A stretch of DNA of 64,000 bases, taken from contig LNKV01000023.1 of the NCBI GenBank assembly GCA_001465935.1, positions 434,001-498,000 of the forward strand, in the 5' to 3' direction. Shown here piece by piece: positions 10,609-22,630 of the stretch. A model generated the notes under the pieces. It had not been told where the DNA came from, made no database searches, and worked only from the letters and a program-made list of their open reading frames with translations. A program made the translations under genes and the position numbers. This DNA is from Clarireedia homoeocarpa. Its lineage: Eukaryota; Ascomycota; Leotiomycetes; Helotiales; Rutstroemiaceae. The first letter of the stretch is position 1. Each line of letters starts with the position of its first letter.

Positions 10609-12248
10609 ATGCGGTTCACCACTACTCTCGCAGCAGCACTTTTCTTCTCCTTTGCAGTTGCTCATAAAGGAACTGGTCACGAGGTTGTGCCCGTCAGTCC
10701 ATACAAAAACGGAAAGACTTGCACTGTTCAAGCTCTAGGTAACCAGACAGACGACACACCTCAAATACTGAAAGCTTTCAACGACTGCAACCATGGTGGA
10801 ACGGTTGTTTTCCCAAAAGGTCAGAACTACTGGATCGCCACGAGGCTGAATCCAGTATTATACGATGTGACCATCAAATGGGAAGGCATATGGACCGTAG
10901 GCTGCCAATTTCAATGCTCTCCTCTTACTGCAATACTGCAATACTAAATCACTTATCTAGATGTCGGATAATCTCACATATTGGCGCAATAACTCTTATC
11001 CAATTTTCTTCCAAAATCATCGTGCCGGATTTGTTATCTCAGGAGATCGTGTACATATTGATGGATCCGGTGGTGGCGGTATCAATGGGAATGGGAATGC
11101 TTGGTATAATGTGGAGAAAAAAAAGACACAACCAGGAAGGCCTATGCCATTTGTCTTCTGGAACTCTAGCGAAGTACTCGTCGAGCACTGTAAGTGTCCG
11201 ACTTGTCGTGTATATGCTTTCATCAGCTGACTGGGACAAGTCTTCGTTAAGGATTCCCCGTTGTGGGCTTTGAACATTATGAATGGTACAAACATGTGGT
11301 TCGATGACATAAACTGCAACTCAACCGCCGTTAATGCACCCTGGGGAACAAACTGGGTTCAGAATACAGATGGATTCGACACTATGGATGCCAACAATAT
11401 CAAGTTGACCAACATGTTCTATCAAGGAGGTGATGATTGCATAGCCATCAAACCACGATCCTATAACATTTTCGCTCAGAACGTAAGTATAATATTCTCC
11501 CAGGATGGTAATTGTTGTATTGACAATGATATATCTAGATCACATGTCATGGTGGAAATGGTATAGCAATCGGTAGTCTTGGTCAATATCTTGAGGATTC
11601 TTCTGCCGTCAACGTCACCATCAAAGATGCCAACATTCTAACGTACAACCTCGACATGGAAGATGGTGCTTATATCAAAACCTGGGTCGGCGCACTCGTA
11701 CCGCAATCCTCTTACGAAAGCGCTGGAGAGCCTCGCGGTGGTGGATGGTAGGCCGCTTCCCTTTCATGTTATAAAATCCAGAAATTAACACTAAGTTAGG
11801 GGCATCGTGGAAAACATCACGTTCGAAAACTTCTACATCGAAGGCGCAAACATCGGAATGGCAATAACTCAGAACTCGGGCGATAATGGCTCGTACTCTG
11901 GTACATCGAAGATGCTCGTTTCGAATATCCTGTTTAAGAACTTCACCGGTTACGAGTACGGCGCCAAGGGGAATCGAACTGCGAGTGTAACGTGCAGCAA
12001 AGTAAATCCTTGTCATGATGTTGTCTTTGAGGATATCAATTTGGCGTATTCGCAAAATGCGTAAGTTTCATCCCCCCCCCCACCTCTTGTGTATGATGAA
12101 TAGTGGACATCGCAAAGCCGTAGTGTGGAGCTTAAAAGAATGTTTGGCTGATCTGATGTCTTTTAGTACTGCGACGAACGCAACTGGGACTTGTACGTAT
12201 AATGCGGTCGGTGGAGTAGTGGGAATGAAGGGTTCGGGCTGTACATGA
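10609..12248 (+). CDS. Secreted GH28 exo-polygalacturonase
   Basis: Six exons: 10609-10896, 10961-11189, 11241-11482, 11539-11747, 11800-12060, 12167-12248, giving 436 aa in a continuous frame. A signal peptide is clear (MRFTTTLAAALFFSFAVA). Parallel beta-helix pectinase motifs follow: WVQNTDGFDTMDANN (catalytic Asp about 216), QGGDDCIAIKPRSYN (Asp 237-238), ITCHGGNGIAIGSLGQ (His 257), and GAYIKTWVGAL (Lys 300), where the usual RIK arginine position is Tyr. Several N-x-S/T sites fit secretion. The GSLGQYLEDSSAVNVTIKD and PRGGGWGIVENITFENFYIE blocks are typical of fungal exo-acting GH28 enzymes, which release galacturonic acid from chain ends. The C-terminus carries paired cysteines (TGTCTYNA, GSGCT). 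This is a plant cell-wall-degrading enzyme; pectin- and carbon-dependent regulation is likely from the family but not shown here. Confidence 0.92.
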
Positions 12249-12597
12249 TAGTGTGTAGGAGTGAAAAAGTCATGTATTGAAATTGCCAGTCACTGTAAAT
12301 TGAGCATGGAGCAGCAGTCTGCTTAGTCACATAGTTTTAGTAATTTAGCATGTCGTGAGCTTTCTGAAAATCCAATAGAAGATTCTGTGTGAAATGAGAA
12401 CTGAGACAGAAGAATCTGAACTCGCCATTGGATATCAGCACACTACATAGTGAAAAAGCTTCCTTCATCTACTTGAACGCCATAACCAATCAAGATGTAT
12501 AAAATTCCAAACCAACCTTCCAGGAACCGATGATTGCAATTGTGCCCCACGAGATCTTGAGCCTCCACATCTGAGACTTCGTCCACCCACTCTTCAA

Positions 12598-13761
12598 CTA
12601 AGCACTTTCATTCATAGCCTCAGGCTCCGCAGCCCTCAATGTCCACTTACAACACTTAACCACCAAAATCGGGCCCTCCCCACTATCCATCAACCTACTC
12701 CTCTCTTTGCACTTCTCCAGGTGCTGTTGACCCTTCAAGTTATGGCAGACATACCGATTACAATACGGGCAGCACTCACTCCAATGCACCGCCTTCCCTC
12801 TCCACTCCCAGCTCTTCACCTCCTCATACTCCACGGGCCCCACATCTCTTCTATCCCTCATCATCCCCTTCCCCTTCCGCATACTCAACACACCCCTCTC
12901 CCCCATGGGAAACTCCCAACTCCTCGCCCACTCCACCAGTCTCTCCAACTCCGCCCTCTTATCCTCACTCGTCTCAAACTCCATCTCCAGCACCCTCAGC
13001 CGGCTCAGCTTCTGAAACGCTGCACCCCACCCCCTTTCCCCCCACTTCCTCTCCTCCACCGCCATCTTCATTAGATTTTCCATCCTCTGCACTTCCTGTC
13101 CCGACCCCCCATACGGAGTAATCGCCAACCGTGCATTCCTCTCATTCCACCACCAATCGCCTCTGCGCACTACAATCCTCAGCTCCTCTAATCCCTGCAA
13201 ATACTCTCTCCCAGCCACCCGCGGAAACGAGTCCTCCAGCCAAAACAACTGCGTATGCAGCGTGACTCTTTTTACCAGCCGCTGTTGCCACGGCGTCAGA
13301 CGCGCAAAATACGCATCAGGGCGGCAAAGCAGCTCGGCGGAAAGGCCTTCGGGTTCGCGGAAACAGAAGAAGCGGTGCGGGAAGAGCTGCGCGGGGAGGT
13401 GGTGGGTTTCGTGGTAGATGCGGCGGCAGGTGGAGAGGAGGGCGGTGTGGATTTGGAGGGGGTGCGTGGTGCCGGGGCGGCAGGCGGCGGTGTTGGGGGA
13501 GAAGGCGGGGAGAGTGGGGTGCGGAGAGGGCGTGAGGGCGTATTCGAAGATGAGAGTGCGGAGTTCGGCGGGCAGGATGCCTGAGTAAAATGGGGAGAGG
13601 ATTTGTTGGCGGGGGACGGTGGGTTTTTCGTGGATGGGGATGGGGGTGGGGGGGTCTAGGGTGCTGGTGGAGGCTGCTGAGGAGAAGGAAAGGTTGGGGG
13701 AGTTTTGGTGATTGGCGGGGCTTTGCTGGAAGCGTTGAAAGATGGCGGGGACGTTAACCAT
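12598..13761 (-). CDS. Fungal LPxELR-motif protein with C2HC-like zinc finger
   Basis: Single exon, 387 aa. After a disordered Ser/Pro N-terminus, residues 63-76 read LPAELRTLIFEYAL, the F-box-like opening motif of a very large group of filamentous-fungal proteins (2EXR/DUF7730-like). It is followed by STCRRIYHETHHLPAQLFP, the usual second helix of that group. Unusually, the C-terminus has a cysteine-rich segment: Cys 331 and 334 (CPYC), His 347 and Cys 351 (HLEKC), in C-x2-C-x12-H-x3-C spacing, plus Cys 339. This resembles a C2HC zinc knuckle. The family is expanded in fungi and functionally uncharacterised; a ubiquitin-ligase adaptor role is only a guess from the F-box-like start. Codon use is GC-rich and strongly biased against A/T in the 5' half. 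The next gene is 2.3 kb away in divergent orientation. Confidence 0.75.
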   Translation of the reverse strand: MVNVPAIFQRFQQSPANHQNSPNLSFSSAASTSTLDPPTPIPIHEKPTVPRQQILSPFYSGILPAELRTLIFEYALTPSPHPTLPAFSPNTAACRPGTTHPLQIHTALLSTCRRIYHETHHLPAQLFPHRFFCFREPEGLSAELLCRPDAYFARLTPWQQRLVKRVTLHTQLFWLEDSFPRVAGREYLQGLEELRIVVRRGDWWWNERNARLAITPYGGSGQEVQRMENLMKMAVEERKWGERGWGAAFQKLSRLRVLEMEFETSEDKRAELERLVEWARSWEFPMGERGVLSMRKGKGMMRDRRDVGPVEYEEVKSWEWRGKAVHWSECCPYCNRYVCHNLKGQQHLEKCKERSRLMDSGEGPILVVKCCKWTLRAAEPEAMNESA

Positions 13762-16055
13762 TGTGGCGGTGGAAAGGGGGGGGGGGTGGAGGTATCGTGG
13801 TATACTGTGTTATGATATGGTGTCTTGTCTTGTCTTGTAACTCCACAGTACAAGTCTAATATTTTGTCTTCCAAAAGACCAAAAGGTAAAGAAATATCAA
13901 ATAACGAAGGAATCGAGTTTATACATACCCCATAAACAAAGACGTGGTGGACATGGCTCTGGCTATATATGCATAGTGACGTGCTACGCCGTAGGAATGC
14001 AGGGGAAGGGGGGTGGGTGAAGGGATGGCTGCCTAAGAGGAGGAGGCTTACGAGGAGGCTTTTCTCGGGCAAATCTCGAATATGCTCGTCGAGGACTCCA
14101 AACTTGCGGAGGGGTACTCCGGTCATAGCTTTGACCAATGAGAAAAGAGATGGCAAAATGTTTGGAAGCTCTGGCCAACCAATGTGGCGAAGAATTCGTG
14201 GCAGTTTATCTAGCCAATCGGCATTTTGAATATGTTGTTGGGGACGGACGGACTTGTGATCTGCAGGCGCAGAGGACAGACCGTGGACAGACCGTGGACA
14301 GACCCCGGTAATCCTCCATCCCGAGTTTCGCACGAGATATTGTTTGTTTGCTTGTAGTTATGGAGGTACTTTCTCGCCCTTTCTCGCCCTCGCTATTCCA
14401 GGAGACAGATAACTTTTAGAGACGACGGTGAGACAAATACGTTTAGAGACAATAGAGACAAATATTGATGTTGATAATGATTGCTCACGTGTTTGCTGAG
14501 CCACTCACGTGTTTTGATAGGGAAAAAAGTTATGAACAAGCGCCGGCCGGTAAGAGTCTGTTCTTTACTGTAGGGCTACTAATCAACTACCGATACTGTC
14601 CTCCGTAACACCAAGGGTCCATCTACGAGTGGCCCCTTGTTTCTCATTGTGTCTGTGTCTGTGTTTGTGTCTCGGGCACGTCTCCATTCGTTCGTTCGTT
14701 CGTTCGTTCGTTCGTTCGTTCGTTCATTCGTGCTTTCTTGTTAGACAGACAGCTGGGGAATAGCAATAGTAATAGTCCTACGATATCTGACAGGAGTAAC
14801 ACACCTCCGTGCCTCTCCGTGCCTCTCCGTGCCTCTCCGTGCCTTCTTGCCCTCGCAACGACCCGTCCCCCCATTCCCCTCATTGGAACGGTCTAGAACT
14901 CCCGTGTTACCTCTTGGTTACAAGCTGCCAAGCTCAATTCATGCACTGTGAAATCTACTTCTGCTCTGGGTAGCCGTGTCTTAGAATCGAAGAAGAGAAG
15001 CAAAGGACTATCACACCTTGTACTGCCTATGAGTGAGACTACCTTTGTGAAATTATTCCGATCCAATTTTCCGTTCTTTTTTGGAGAAAAACTCACCAAA
15101 TTCTGGTCAAATTTAGTTCAGTACAGTACAGTACATACAGTACAGTACAGTACAGTACAATTCGATTCGACTCAATACCGTACGGGAAGTATCTTCTTCT
15201 CTTTTCTTTTCTTTTCTTTTCTTTCTTTTCTCTTCTCTTCTCTACTCTACCGCTCGCTGTGTTCCCTTTTTCCAAAAGCCCCTCTGTCTTATCTCTACAT
15301 CAAGATCTGCGACAACAACGTTCATTCCTCTTACTTCTCGTGATTTCTCAATTAAACGAGAATTGAACTCTGAATACAGCAACCTTCAATTCTCTTGAGC
15401 ACTCAATCAATCAGTCAATCAACCATTTAGTCAACCATTCAGCCGTCCACATCACCTCTCGTCTCGTCTCTGGCATCAACCATGCTGAAAGATCTTTTTA
15501 CAAACTGCGTCGGGTATCCCTGAAAGAACCTTGAAGGAGCCTCTCAATAGGTAGACCCATACAGAAAAATATCCCCAGATCAACATTTTAGGCTGCATCT
15601 CATTGCTGCTGAATAGGATTGCATTTTCCATTTGGAATCAGAGAAATCTCGAGAACCACCACAGACATCTACCGTCAGACAGTCGCTCTTTTGTGTTCCT
15701 TTAATTAGTTAATCCAATCTACCTTGCCCTCGCGCGCTTCTTCCTTCCTATCGATACCGTATCGTATCGCCTATCGCAGATTCGCATTCGCAGATTTCCA
15801 TATTTTACCGTCGATCATTAACCCATTTGGCACAACTCTTCTGAATACACGCATACCATTACCTCCACAAGATGCTTTAGGCCGCTAGCAATCTTTTTTC
15901 CCGAAGCAGACATCCACCAAAGAGCCACTATTGACGTCCCACGTACGATTTATTTCCATTTAACTACGGGTATATCATAACAGCGGTCGAATATTTTGAG
16001 GGCTCTTAAGCCGATGGTCTTTGGGAATATATGAGCAATACACAGCCGCAACCCG
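13762..16055. promoter_or_regulatory. Long divergent intergenic region and 5' leader of the histidine kinase
   Basis: 2.3 kb between two divergent starts. It holds ACCGTGGACAG direct repeats near 14280-14303, a TTCG tetranucleotide array at about 14688-14725, a CCTCTCCGTG decamer array near 14810-14845, a GTACA array near 15120-15160, and TTTTC repeats near 15197-15245. The last 600 bp is pyrimidine-rich and looks like a transcribed leader with short upstream open frames, such as the 13-codon one at 15482-15523. Confidence 0.5.
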
Positions 16056-16099
16056 ATGGCCCAAAGAGCCAGCAAGTCCCAAAAACTCATGACATCTGA
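16031..16099 (+). promoter_or_regulatory. uORF overlapping the histidine-kinase start codon
   Basis: An ATG at 16031 opens 22 codons and ends at TGA 16097-16099, in the +1 frame relative to the main ATG at 16056. Ribosomes starting here would pass the main start, so it could lower kinase translation. It is equally possible that transcription begins downstream of it or that an unseen intron joins it to the main frame. Confidence 0.5.
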
Positions 16100-19000
16100 T
16101 TCTCCGACATGTGCGCAGACTAGTTCTGAAGAACACGGTTACTTGGATGCCGAAGATAATGACGATGGCTCGACAAATCCGGAGGGACTTGCTTCAACAG
16201 GCGATTCGGATTTGGATATCACTAAGATAGGGCTAATTGAATTCCTTGACTTCGACCCCCGGCCCACCCTCGTTTTCGAGATAGACTCAGCTCTCAAAGA
16301 GGACTTCAAGCCATTGTTTACGAACAGCTCTTTTCGCTCGAATGTCCAACTAACCACTAATAGTCAAGATGCGTCTAATCCTGTGTACTTCGATTCTGAA
16401 GCCGCCGTGGCTAGTTTCAGCTCTTTACTGAAAGCTTTTACTCAAGAGCAAGTCATTGAGGAACCCTCGAGTCAAACATTCACATATAATGGATTCATCT
16501 GGTCTGGATTTCCAGTACGCCAGAGGTGGATCCTCGTATGTGGTAACAAAGTTGATGCTGATCTAAGTGACACATCCACTGAGCATCCTCATAACTACGG
16601 GCATACTAGAGGCTATAGTACACCATTTTTGGACAGGAAAATTGCACCTTACCAAGCCTCTCAAGCAACATACGGCCGACCTGGTGAACCTCAGGATTAT
16701 TTGACCAGCATCAAAGATATTCTTGACAAGCCGACTCCGGATTGGACTGCCGAGAACCCTATCGGATATATGTCTGAGCACATCCAGTTTGCCCGAAGCT
16801 TCGACTGGTCTTTGACACCTTTAGGACACATGAGCACTTGGTCACCGGAATTCCGCCAACTCGTAAATATGCTTATGGCTAATCGTCATCCAGCCGCTAT
16901 ATTCTGGGGAGAAGAATTAACGGTTCTGTACAACAAAACTTATGCCGACACTGTCGCTGGTCAGAAACACCCCTTTTTAATGGGCACTGGGTTTAGAGGT
17001 CCATTCGCGGAGATCTGGGATGAGTGAGTGTAAATGGAGGGATGATTCACATCAACCCCATACTGAGACTATACTTGGAAAAGAATTTTGACTAATTTAT
17101 GTGAACAGTGTTGGTGAAATATTCGAGGAATGCCGAAGGACTGGAGTAGGAGTGGCCATGACGAATCAAATGTGGGTACTAGTGAATATCTGGATGGTCT
17201 AGTGTCATACCTATTCGATATAGTAGTTGCAAATATGAGACATCTAGTGACAAGATACTAACTGTTTGACAATTCAGGCTGCCGATAGAACGTCGCGGTT
17301 TTGTTGAGGAAACATTTTATGTGAGTAGCTCTTCCTGCCATTTATGACCCTGTAGCCGACGTCGTTACTCCCACATCGTATGACGAATCAGTCACTAATG
17401 CGAGATGATATAGTCGTGGACTATAACACCAATATGGCATTCTGATGGCAGCGCCCAGCTGCTAGGTCTCTACAATGCACCCTTCGAAACAACCACGGAG
17501 GTGGTAAACGCTCGAAGGACAAAGACACTTCTGAGGCTTAGTGAGGAGACAGCCCTCGCTACCTCCGTGTCGGCTTTCTGGAGAGTAGTTATGAACCCTC
17601 TTGTCGAAAACGAGTTTGATTTCCCATTCGTACTGCTATACTCCGTAGTTGATGATGCTGAATATGATGACCGGTCCTCAAAAGCTTCTTCCACGTCTTC
17701 GGACAGCTCCCAGGCTCTCAAAACAGTTGTGCTGGAAGGTTCTCTAGGCATTCCAGAGGGACATATGTCCGCACAGACTAGACTCGATTTGAAGAGATCT
17801 GTTGGAGGATATGTGCCGGCACTAAGAGATGCGATGAAAACACGCCAACCAACTCGCTTCTCACTCTCCGATAGTATGTTGCCATCCGGGTTGACTCAAG
17901 GCTATGAATGGCGAGGATACGGCGAGCCTTGCAAAGATGCAGTTGTATGTCCGTTGCGGCCGACGAATGGAGAGAACATTCTCGGGTTCTTGATTGTCGG
18001 TATAAGCCCACGGAGACCTTACGATGAAGACTACGAATCATTCGTATGGTTCCTCAACAGACAGTTAGCAACCTCGCTAGCATCAGTCACTCTTTTCCAG
18101 GATGAGATCCGGCGTGGTAATACTGCTGCCGAGGTGGCTTATGCTGAGCGCAGACGACTGTCTGAAGAGTTGGCATTTCAACGAAGTCGCCTGCAACGCA
18201 TTGCCGAGGTTTCTCCTGTTGGCATGTTCTCGCTTGACAGTGATGGGACCTTGCTTGAGGCTAATGATCGGTATTATGAGATAACAAGTTTGCCGCGCGA
18301 CAGCGCTTCAAAATCGTCTTGGATGGATACTATTGCGCCGAGTAGTTTACCAACGATGATCAAGGGCTGGGAAACACTTACAGTTCAGAATTTACCATGG
18401 TCTGGTGAACTGCAGCTCAAGAAACCTTGGACCAATCCTGTCACTGGTGACGTATTTGATAACTGGATCTTGGCAAGCTATCAGCATGAGTTTGCATCAG
18501 ATGGAATTATCAAAAGTATTATGGGATACTGTACGGACATTAGTATCCAAAAACAGTTTGCAAGGGAGTTGGAGCAGCGGGTAGAGTATGTTTCCAATTC
18601 TCCCGTTGTTAACCAAATCCGACTTATTGGTAAGGTAATTTTGCAAGTCAGTTATTAACATGCTTTTCAACAGACTGTCTGAGCAGCTTCTGCACCAGCG
18701 AAATCAAGCTAGGGAAATCGAACGGAATTTCAAGCGGTTTAGCGATCTCGCGCCTGGGGGCTTAGCAATCTTAAATCCAGCCGGCGCTCTTACGTATGCC
18801 AACGAGCAATGGTTTTTCATAGCAGGCATGACGAGAGAACAGCGGCAAATGCATCTTCCTCTTTTGAGCACAAATGTCATAGACGATATAGATAGGGAAT
18901 ACTACGCTACTAAATGGAGCGAGCTGACGACAAAACTCCAGCCGATTACAATGGAGCTCCGAATGGCGAACCCTTGGGTGGGAGATATTGCTGGGAGTGT

Positions 19001-21190
19001 TCTTACTATACAGCGGTGGGTGCTGGCTACTTTTTCGCCTGAGTTGGATGAGGATGGAAGCCTCAAAAGTGTTATGGGTTGTAAGTGGTATCCTCTTTTT
19101 GAAGTTGTGTGGCCATGCCCAAGCTCGAGCTCGACCAGGTATCAGGGTGAACGTCGCCCGCCATGAGACATGGCATATTTGACACATATTTACTATGTGA
19201 TTGGGCTCTCGCTTCTCCTGTACTTTCGAGGCAGAAGTAAACCTGCAAGTTGGAATGGAACGGCAAGACTGAAGCTTGCGGCTTATGAATGCGATGATAT
19301 TGCTCAAGAAATTAGCTGACACGACGCCAGGCTCTACGGATATTTCTAGGATCAAGTGGGCTGAAGACCTACAAGATCGACGTCTGAGAGAAGCCGATAA
19401 AACCCGAAGACAACAGAACTCATTCATTGACATCACTAGTCATGAAATGCGAAACCCACTGAGCGCTATCGTTCAGTGTGCAGATGGAATTTCCTCATCC
19501 CTTAGGCAGTATAAAGCGACTAGGGATAATCTCGATCCAGAGCTAGCTCTGTTGATCAAAGAAGGAGTGGATGCAGCCGAAACTATCCAGCTTTGCGCGC
19601 AACATCAGAAATCCATCGTGGATGACATTTTGACGATTTCAAGGCTGGATTCAAACCTTCTATTGATCACTCCTGTTTCCACGAGGCCGGTAGAAGTTGT
19701 TAAGCTTGGCTTAAAAATGTTCACAGGCGAATGCCAGTTGCATTCAATCGCGCTTAATCTTGAGGTCAAGCCCTCATTCACAAGGCTTAGAGTCGATAGC
19801 GTTATGCTCGATTCCAGCAGGCTGACTCAAATTCTGATTAACCTTATAACGAACGCTATCAAGTTCACCAAGAACGAGAAGACCCGAGCCATCAACGTCT
19901 CTATCAGCGCACATCGGGATCCACCATCTCAGACCGAAAGATTACCAGACTTTGAATGGTTTCCATCTCCAACTAAGCATACGAAAGACGATATAACAGC
20001 CGGAGAAGAATGGGGTCCCGGCCAAGTTCTCTACTTGCGATTTGAAGTTCGAGATACTGGGTGTGGATTAACACCAGCCGAGAAAAGCAACCTATTCACC
20101 CGCTTCACTCAGGCTTCCCCTCGTACACACGTTCATTATGGAGGTTCAGGTATGGGATTATTCATTTCACGACAATTGGCCGAATTACAGGGTGGGGAGA
20201 TTGGAGTAGCGTCGACATTTGGCAAGGGAAGCACGTTTTCTTTTTACATCAAATGTAGGCGATCTCTAAACCGGGCAAATACGATGGACGTGGAATCACA
20301 AGTGAGCTCAGATCTGGAAGGCAATGCACGACTTGCTACCAATGTTCCAAAGAGTATCAAAGATCACGAAGAAACAACACTGACCAAGTTATTGGACTTA
20401 CATTCGGAAGGTCGCCTTCACACGAATGATCCAAGTTCATATGGATTTGAGGAGGAGGAAGCCACTTCTCCTTCACCGATTCGGAAACCTCCTTACCTCT
20501 TGCCAACCTCGTGGCATGTATTGATCGTTGAAGATAATCTTGTCAATCAGAAAGTCCTTGCAGCCCAGATTAAAAAGCTTGGATGCACTGTCTACGTCGC
20601 GAATCATGGAAAAGAGGCCATTGATTTCCTGATGAAAACAAATTACTGGGCAGGCGATGGTTCAGAAGGTGAAGGAGCAGTAGGGCAGAAGGAGAGTGCA
20701 CCAGAGGTAATTTCTCTACTTTTTGACATCCCGGGCTAGAAGCCGTACTTATGATGGCCCTGACAAAATAACAGGCCGACTCGTTTCCCAATGCGCAACT
20801 TGAGGCTACTCCTAAGCAATTATTATCCTTAGTCTTACTCGATATCGAAATGCCTATAATGGATGGTCTTACATGCGTGCGCAAGATTCGAGAAATGGAG
20901 GCCTCGGGTCAAGTCAGAGGGCACGTGCCCGTCATCGCCGTAACAGCAAATACGAGAAATGAGCAGGTTACTGGTGCAAAGCAAGCTGGAATGGTAAATA
21001 TCTTCCTTTGCGCTATGTTTTTAATTGTTGGAATAAGGAAGCTAATGGGTGGCCATGTTAGGATGAGGTTATGTCGAAACCATTCCGCATGGTTCAGTTG
21101 GTTCCTATGATTGAGGCGCTGCTTATACGTACATGGCAGGAGAGCCCTGAGGGTCGTAGTGAGGTGGTTTCTATGATGAGCCTGTCGTAG
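16056..21190 (+). CDS. PAS/GAF hybrid histidine kinase with receiver domain
   Basis: Eight exons: 16056-17023, 17109-17171, 17278-17320, 17414-18585, 18674-19080, 19331-20706, 20775-20993, 21062-21190; 1458 aa in one frame. The first sensor block is PAS-like (FDWSLTPLGHMSTWSPEFRQ to RRGFVEETFYSWTITPIWHS), followed by a GAF-like region (AVVCPLRPTNGENILGFLIV). Two more PAS domains begin at LQRIAEVSPVGMFSLDSDG and FSDLAPGGLAILNPAG. The HisKA box is FIDITSHEMRNPLSAIVQ (His about 922). The ATPase has the N box LITNAIKFTK, the G1 box RDTGCGLTPAEK and the G2 box GGSGMGLFISRQLAELQGG. The receiver has VLIVEDN, LVLLDIEMPIMDG (phospho-Asp about 1366) and MSKPF. All catalytic residues are present, so it should feed a His-to-Asp phosphorelay through the HPt protein to Skn7/Ssk1-type regulators. 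No transmembrane segment is obvious, so it is probably cytosolic. The stimulus is unknown. Confidence 0.92.
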
Positions 21191-22630
21191 GGAGGGAAGG
21201 CTTTATGTGGTTGAGTAATGGAGGAATGTGGCTGGGCTACTCGGTTAATGCGCTTCCCCATGAGCGGAAACATAGACTCGTTGGGTAGCGGGTATATGAT
21301 GTGTCGCAACGCAGGGGGATATCCGATGGAGGATGAGGGTGGGCATGATGAACGGATGGATATTCTTGTCAATGAGCAAAAGAGCAAGAGACTGAGAGAT
21401 GTAATATAATCTTGGATCAATTGTCTAGTACGGCATCTGCATTAGCGAGGCTTATGTTGACGGTGTTTGTCGTTGTTGTTGTATAATACCCATTTGCTTT
21501 GAAACAGATAGAAACGATTTTGATGGATATGAAGGAGGAAAGATTGAAGTAGGATGATATGATATGAGGGGGGTTTTTGAATCTTGGACAGAAAGGTATA
21601 GGAAAATAAAGAAGGGGAAAGGAAACAAGAGTTGGAGTGACAGGAGGAGAGCAACGAAGAAGAGAAGTATGTGTGAGAGGGAGAGGGGGAGAGAGAAAGG
21701 ACAGAAGGAGAAGGACAAGGAAAAGTTAAAAAGCAGTCAGGAAATTAGAAATATAAATTTAAATATATAAATAAAAACAAAGAATAAGAAATACAATTAA
21801 TATGCCACCCACCGATTGATTATAGTTGGATAGAAATTCAGTTCTCTCTCATTCCTCTTTTCCCCGCGCCCCTTTCCCTCCTCCCTCTATATCTCCAAAC
21901 CCTATCTTATCTACACACTCTCTTTCTATCAACTCTACTTTACTATATTCTAATAGAAAGCGATGCCCTGCGCTGTATGTATATAAGACTTACCTTGAGT
22001 ACATATAATATAGAGCACTTACTTACTTACCCACTTACTTAACTACATTATATTATATTATATTATATTATACAATATTTATATATCGATAAGTCGAGTC
22101 TGACTTGGGTTAGACGTGGGCGGGCTTGTTTATTTTGTTTGTTGTGATTGTTTGTTTGGTAGTTAGTTAGTTGTTGGTTCGTTCATTGAGATACGATGGA
22201 TCGATGGTTTGCTTGGTCGTTGGGGATTGATTTTGGGGGGTTTGTTTTATGTGGTATGTAGGGGGGTTTGTTTGTTGTTTTGGTAGGAGGAGGAGGGGAG
22301 GAGGAGGAAGAGGGGGGGGAAGAGGGTTGGGATGATAGATAGATAGTATGGGGAAAGATGGGACAGGATGGGATGGGATGGGATGGGATACAGTAGGATA
22401 TCTGCTGTTCTTGAAAGCTTGAGTTATGTGCGGGAGAGAGAGAGAGAGAGGGGGGGGGGGGGGTTTAGAGAGAGGCTCATAGAGTTGCTTGGTTTGGCAT
22501 AGCTTGCATATCAGAGCATGCTGTCTATACATGTATAACTTTTTCATTCGTTTGTATCCTACAGATAGTTTCAAACCCATCTGCTTGACTCGAATCGATA
22601 TGTCCTTCCATTGTTCGTCCCACAATATAT
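21191..22630. other. Convergent 3' region with simple repeats
   Basis: 1.4 kb between the convergent kinase and oxidoreductase genes. Contents: purine-rich AGGAGAGA sequence (21640-21720), A/T-rich TATTATAT repeats (about 22047-22070), GGGATG repeats (22350-22388), a (GA)n/(G)n tract (22434-22463). Spurious open frames here arise from the repeats. Confidence 0.55.

Noticed and set aside
13255..13584. Plus-strand 109-codon Gly-rich open frame
   Set aside because: It is antisense to the LPxELR-motif gene; GC-rich codon use in that gene removes stops from the other strand.
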